Assembly (NCBI GenBank): GCA_948688495.1
Contig: CAPQSW010000001.1
Coordinates: 37,497-101,496, forward strand
Length of the DNA stretch: 64,000 nt
Direction of reading: 5' to 3'
Source: an uncultured Lachnospiraceae bacterium
Lineage (GTDB): Bacteria; Bacillota; Clostridia; Lachnospirales; Lachnospiraceae
Of the stretch, positions 61,172-64,000 are shown piece after piece. The notes under the pieces were generated by a model. It searched no databases. It had not been told where the DNA came from and saw only the letters and a list, made by a program, of their open reading frames with translations. A program made the position numbers and the translations under genes. The stretch's first letter is position 1. Every line of letters starts with the position of its first letter.

Positions 61172-63474
61172 TCGTCCTCGTTATATATATTTTCAATGGA
61201 AATGTCATGATAAAACTTCATAAGAATATCTACATAATTTATGCCTGCCTTTGCCATACCGTTTGCGCCATTCTGGCTCATGCCAATTCCATGTCCGTAT
61301 CCGCCGCCATACAGGACAAATCCATTCTCTACCGGCTGAATACTGCAATATGCACTCGGCAGCAAAGCCATATCTACCGGCTCTTTATTCTTATCCGTCA
61401 CCTTGGTTGCTGCAAGCCCAAGCACATAGCGCACATTATATTCAGAAAACAGCGTAACACTTCCCTTCTCATAGGTTATGGCAAGCTGCTTTATGGCCCC
61501 GGACGCACACCGCTCCTTTACGGTAAGCTGCTGTGGCACGCCAAATCCTGCCAAATCCGCTCCCGTACCACCCGTACCGTCTTGCTTTGTAATCATTACA
61601 TTCTGTGCGTTTGCGTCAAACCTCGCCGCGATGGCATGGTTCATATCATCTTTTTTCTCTTTCAGGGAAAGCTCTGCGGTCCACCGGAAATAAGGGCTGT
61701 CGCTGTCATAGGCATCTATCTCCTGATTTTTGATAAACTCTGCAAACTTATCCTCATCTGAAATATCCGGCTCGCTTCCATCCGAGAGCAGCGATATTCC
61801 CTGCAGGTAGCCCTGGGAAGGCTTGCTTTCCTCATTCCACACATCCATACTTCCAGAATATCCGCAGGAAGTGGAAAAATAATACGCTTCGGCAATCTCC
61901 CCCTGATATTTGATGACTTCTCCCACTGTATCCTCCACCGCAAGATTGGTCTTCTCATTCTCCTCCTGTTTGTTGTATACCTGATAGCTGGTACTGTCAT
62001 CCACATGCGCTCCAAGAGCCGCGTAATCCCCGCGCATGAGCTGAATGCAGGCATAACTTCTGGCACAGACCGCCTGGACACAGAGCGCATCACGCTCATA
62101 GCCTGCCGGCATTTCGCTGGGCACCACGCCACACAGGTATTTCTCTAACGGAAGCTCGTTCACCACGCCATAACCTTCGGGATATTTTCGGATTTCCATC
62201 GTCCCATGATAGCCTAACGATGTATGCTGTCCCTGATCATCTGCAAAATATATCTTGCCCCCCTCATTCTTTAACGATATCTTTACATAATCCACTTCTT
62301 CATCAAATAACTCTGCCAACTTTAATGGCTGGTCCGGCTGCAAAATCTCCTCCTTTTTCCCGGCAGTCACGGTTCCTTCCGTATCAGCGGCCAGAATTGG
62401 CGCTTCATGATACCGTCCGTTTTCAGCATTCAGGAGAAGCACGCGGATATTCTCTATTGTTGCAGGCTCATGCAAAATAACTCCACAGACTTGTTTCCCC
62501 GCAACTACAAAATCAGCTTTGAGATTGCCAATCACAAGCTTTGTCTCGTCAAGTTCCTCCACCGTTCCGTAAGTCTTATATACTTTTAGCTTGCCACTGT
62601 AATCAAGGATTCCATAACCGGAAATTTCAATCTGTTCCTCATCAAATCTTAAGACCGTGCCGGTAATCTTATCTTCCTTCTTATAAATCCCCGCTACCTT
62701 GTTGTCCTTCCACTCTATGTCGCAGATGGTATCTGTTATCTTTTCATGAAGACCCGTAATATCCAGGGATATCCTTTGCTTCTCATAGAGAATCTCCGCC
62801 TTTTCCTCCTGTGCATCATGAATAAACACATTCTTAAGCGTCAGCTTTGCCTTACATTCACTGGCTACGCCGATAATCCGCTCCTCTGCCACGTATACCT
62901 GGTACATGTCATAATGATGGAAATAATTGACTCCGTCTGCCACCTGAAAACTGCCTTCCTGTGTCAGACATTCCTGGGGAACATGTTCCCCTTCATCTTC
63001 ATTAAGAAATACCAGATTGACCGCCGAAACTTTATTCATGGTATCTAAAAGGTCCAGAATCTGCTCATATACTTCATTCCACATGGCACGTGGAACTGCC
63101 CGAAAGAACATCTCATCCTGATATGTTATGTAATCCTGTACGGAAAGCTGCTCTAACAGCACCTTTAACTTCCCATAGGTCAGTTTGCCATTCAAATCCT
63201 TCTTATGAAAAAATTCTTTTAATTTTTCTTCCCACTCATCCTCACCATAATATGTAAAACTCATCTGTGAAGGAAGTTCCGCCAGCGCCACATGTTCACT
63301 GCTGTATTCCGTAATCACCTGCGCAGTGCCTGCAGCACGGATAAACCAGATAGCCAAAACCAGCAGAAGCAGAAAAAGCATAACTGCTATACCTCTTTTT
63401 AAACCTCCCAGAAATCCCAATGAGCGGCCTCTGGAAGCATAGTTTTCCTTATTTTGAAAAAATATTCTTTTCAT
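61168..63474 (-). CDS. Long SpoIID/LytB-domain protein, membrane-anchored
   Basis: A 768-residue protein. One membrane segment (about 30-50, AVMLFLLLLVLAIWFI) follows a basic start, so the rest is outside the cell. The SpoIID/LytB domain occupies about 440-768 (LEKYLCGVVPSEMPAGYERDAL, STSCGYSGSM, GYGHGIGMSQNGANGMAKAG). SpoIID strips glycan chains as a lytic transglycosylase during sporulation; LytB-type relatives modulate amidase. Residues 55-430 are an unassigned beta-rich region, so the protein is about twice normal SpoIID length. Whether it acts in sporulation or vegetative wall turnover is unknown. Confidence 0.87.
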   Translation of the reverse strand: MKRIFFQNKENYASRGRSLGFLGGLKRGIAVMLFLLLLVLAIWFIRAAGTAQVITEYSSEHVALAELPSQMSFTYYGEDEWEEKLKEFFHKKDLNGKLTYGKLKVLLEQLSVQDYITYQDEMFFRAVPRAMWNEVYEQILDLLDTMNKVSAVNLVFLNEDEGEHVPQECLTQEGSFQVADGVNYFHHYDMYQVYVAEERIIGVASECKAKLTLKNVFIHDAQEEKAEILYEKQRISLDITGLHEKITDTICDIEWKDNKVAGIYKKEDKITGTVLRFDEEQIEISGYGILDYSGKLKVYKTYGTVEELDETKLVIGNLKADFVVAGKQVCGVILHEPATIENIRVLLLNAENGRYHEAPILAADTEGTVTAGKKEEILQPDQPLKLAELFDEEVDYVKISLKNEGGKIYFADDQGQHTSLGYHGTMEIRKYPEGYGVVNELPLEKYLCGVVPSEMPAGYERDALCVQAVCARSYACIQLMRGDYAALGAHVDDSTSYQVYNKQEENEKTNLAVEDTVGEVIKYQGEIAEAYYFSTSCGYSGSMDVWNEESKPSQGYLQGISLLSDGSEPDISDEDKFAEFIKNQEIDAYDSDSPYFRWTAELSLKEKKDDMNHAIAARFDANAQNVMITKQDGTGGTGADLAGFGVPQQLTVKERCASGAIKQLAITYEKGSVTLFSEYNVRYVLGLAATKVTDKNKEPVDMALLPSAYCSIQPVENGFVLYGGGYGHGIGMSQNGANGMAKAGINYVDILMKFYHDISIENIYNEDE

Positions 63475-63715
63475 GCAGATATAATTCCATTCTTTGCCGT
63501 TGTCCCATGTAGGTAACGGCTGATTTTATTACTTTGAGGACTAAGACAGAAAGGCTGCCTTTCTCCAAAGCAGCCTTTCCTCTTTTGTAATTTATCTTTG
63601 GTTCTTTTCGATTCTTTGGTGTTCTTCGTCTATCCTTCGTACCTTGCAAATCTTTGGTAAATTATGCGCGGGTCCTCTTTTGTAAAGATCTTTTGTATCT
63701 TTCATATTTATTCTG
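63475..63715. other. Mostly non-coding gap between the SpoIID-domain gene and 6S RNA
   Basis: No clear gene is seen in this stretch of about 240 bases. It holds the hairpin at 63550-63578, A/T-rich repetitive text (several AAAGAxC-like and CAAAGA runs on the minus strand) and one weak 37-codon minus-strand frame (63705-63592) without a ribosome binding site. Confidence 0.6.
63550..63578. terminator. Hairpin downstream of the 6S RNA
   Basis: AAAGGCTGC (63550-63558) and GCAGCCTTT (63570-63578) form a 9-bp perfect stem with an 11-base loop. A CTCTTTT tract follows on the plus strand and CTGTCTTAG on the minus strand. It may end minus-strand transcription that reads past the 6S RNA and separates it from the SpoIID-domain gene. 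Confidence 0.7.
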
Positions 63716-63907
63716 AAAAGTACCCCAAAATGCCGTTTCCTGCGATTTTGACTCCTAGCCAAGCTAGGTGGGTAACCGCAACCTTTCTTCTGCCTTCCGC
63801 TGCGTATTGACGGCCTGACATCCAATTGGCAATATAGGAATCCCATAAACGTAAATGTAGGTTCAAAATAGCAGGGTATCGAACATCCCAGGAATACTTT
63901 CTTAACT
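63716..63907 (-). ncRNA. ssrS: 6S RNA (SsrS)
   Basis: A structured RNA of about 190 bases that binds sigma-A RNA polymerase in stationary phase. The two ends form a closing stem: AAGTATTCC (63899-63891), one bulged base and GGGATG pair with CATTTT, GGGG and TACTT near 63717-63732, about 15 pairs with G-U wobbles. The 5' part CCTGGGATGTTCG and the 3' part ACGGCATTTTGGGG closely match the ends of E. coli 6S RNA. A side hairpin CCTAGC/GCTAGG (63754-63768) falls where 6S has a small central-bubble hairpin. A consensus promoter lies just upstream. The identification is by comparison from memory, without a covariance search. Confidence 0.85.
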
Positions 63908-63913
63908 AATCTG

Positions 63914-63942
63914 ATTATACTCTATTATGCCCCAGACCGCAA
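63914..63942 (-). promoter_or_regulatory. Promoter of 6S RNA
   Basis: Minus strand TTGCGG (63942-63937), 17 bp, TATAAT (63919-63914). Transcription would start near 63907, some 8 bases before the closing stem. Confidence 0.82.
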
Positions 63943-64000
63943 CTAAAAATTAATGTTAAATTCATGTTGAAGTCACATAAATTTCCAAACTGCCTTTTGT

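Noticed and set aside
63716..63907. c-di-GMP riboswitch or signal-recognition-particle RNA
   Set aside because: GGGTAACCGC on the plus strand and GGAAGGCAG on the minus strand recall these RNAs, but the other conserved parts are missing. The closing stem and both ends fit 6S RNA better.
1..64000. CRISPR array, insertion sequence or rRNA operon
   Set aside because: No regularly spaced direct repeats, no transposase frame with flanking inverted repeats and no rRNA sequence was seen anywhere in the window.

Overview
The window looks like a chromosomal segment of an anaerobic, gut-type Lachnospiraceae bacterium (Clostridia, Bacillota). The evidence is the hrcA-grpE-dnaK-dnaJ order under a CIRCE element, an oxygen-sensitive anaerobic ribonucleotide reductase (NrdD/NrdG), a T-box ahead of pheST, consensus sigma-A promoters with 17-bp spacers, and family-typical conserved proteins (DUF4364, DUF1385/YqhQ, UPF0210 with its ACT partner, TIGR01212). 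Species cannot be read from the sequence. I see no insertion sequence, integrase, phage structural gene or CRISPR array. Almost everything is on the minus strand. The plus-strand exceptions are a sigma/membrane-partner pair, a malic enzyme cluster and one tRNA.

Layout. 0-4.5 kb: heat-shock operon (dnaJ is cut by the window edge), with an intergenic repeat between dnaK and dnaJ. 4.5-9.6 kb: asnB, a lone HPt protein, a PAP2-type membrane phosphatase and, divergently, an ECF-like sigma factor with an overlapping single-pass membrane partner. 9.6-16.9 kb: a BspA-type leucine-rich-repeat surface protein, then rho, rpmE, yqhQ-like, prmC and prfA. 17.1-19.8 kb: malic enzyme, a radical SAM protein and a DUF4364 protein, each overlapping the next. 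20-31 kb: small zinc-ribbon, flavin-reductase and coiled-coil proteins, ung, hisH-hisF, a large charge-segregated membrane protein, UPF0210/ACT, a WalJ-type hydrolase, and one long reading frame that joins dephospho-CoA kinase to an FtsA-like ATPase. 31-36.5 kb: polA, an M24 aminopeptidase, RidA, and tRNA-Leu(CAA) from a divergent promoter. 36.5-42.4 kb: an exported Ig-like/Fn3-like protein, a TrmB-regulator/lysA unit with a palindrome on its -10 box, and a chemoreceptor. 42.4-52.6 kb: hybrid histidine kinase, response regulator, nrdD, nrdG, and a heterodimeric ABC exporter. 52.6-64 kb: HAD phosphatase, an IbrB/IbrA-like ParB/PAPS-reductase pair, queA, T-box-pheS-pheT, a BrkB-like membrane protein, a long SpoIID-domain protein, and a structured RNA that I identify as 6S RNA.

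Most of the window is housekeeping: protein folding, translation termination, transcription termination, tRNA charging and modification, DNA replication and repair, and dNTP supply. The parts most worth a second look are the CoaE-FtsA-like in-frame join with a TGATG remnant at the junction, the IbrAB-like pair set among housekeeping genes with no phage around it, the 6S RNA with a possible 37-codon reading frame just downstream, and the TrmB/lysA operator. None of these could be tested by database search here. Family names rest on motifs and recall, and confidence values reflect that.
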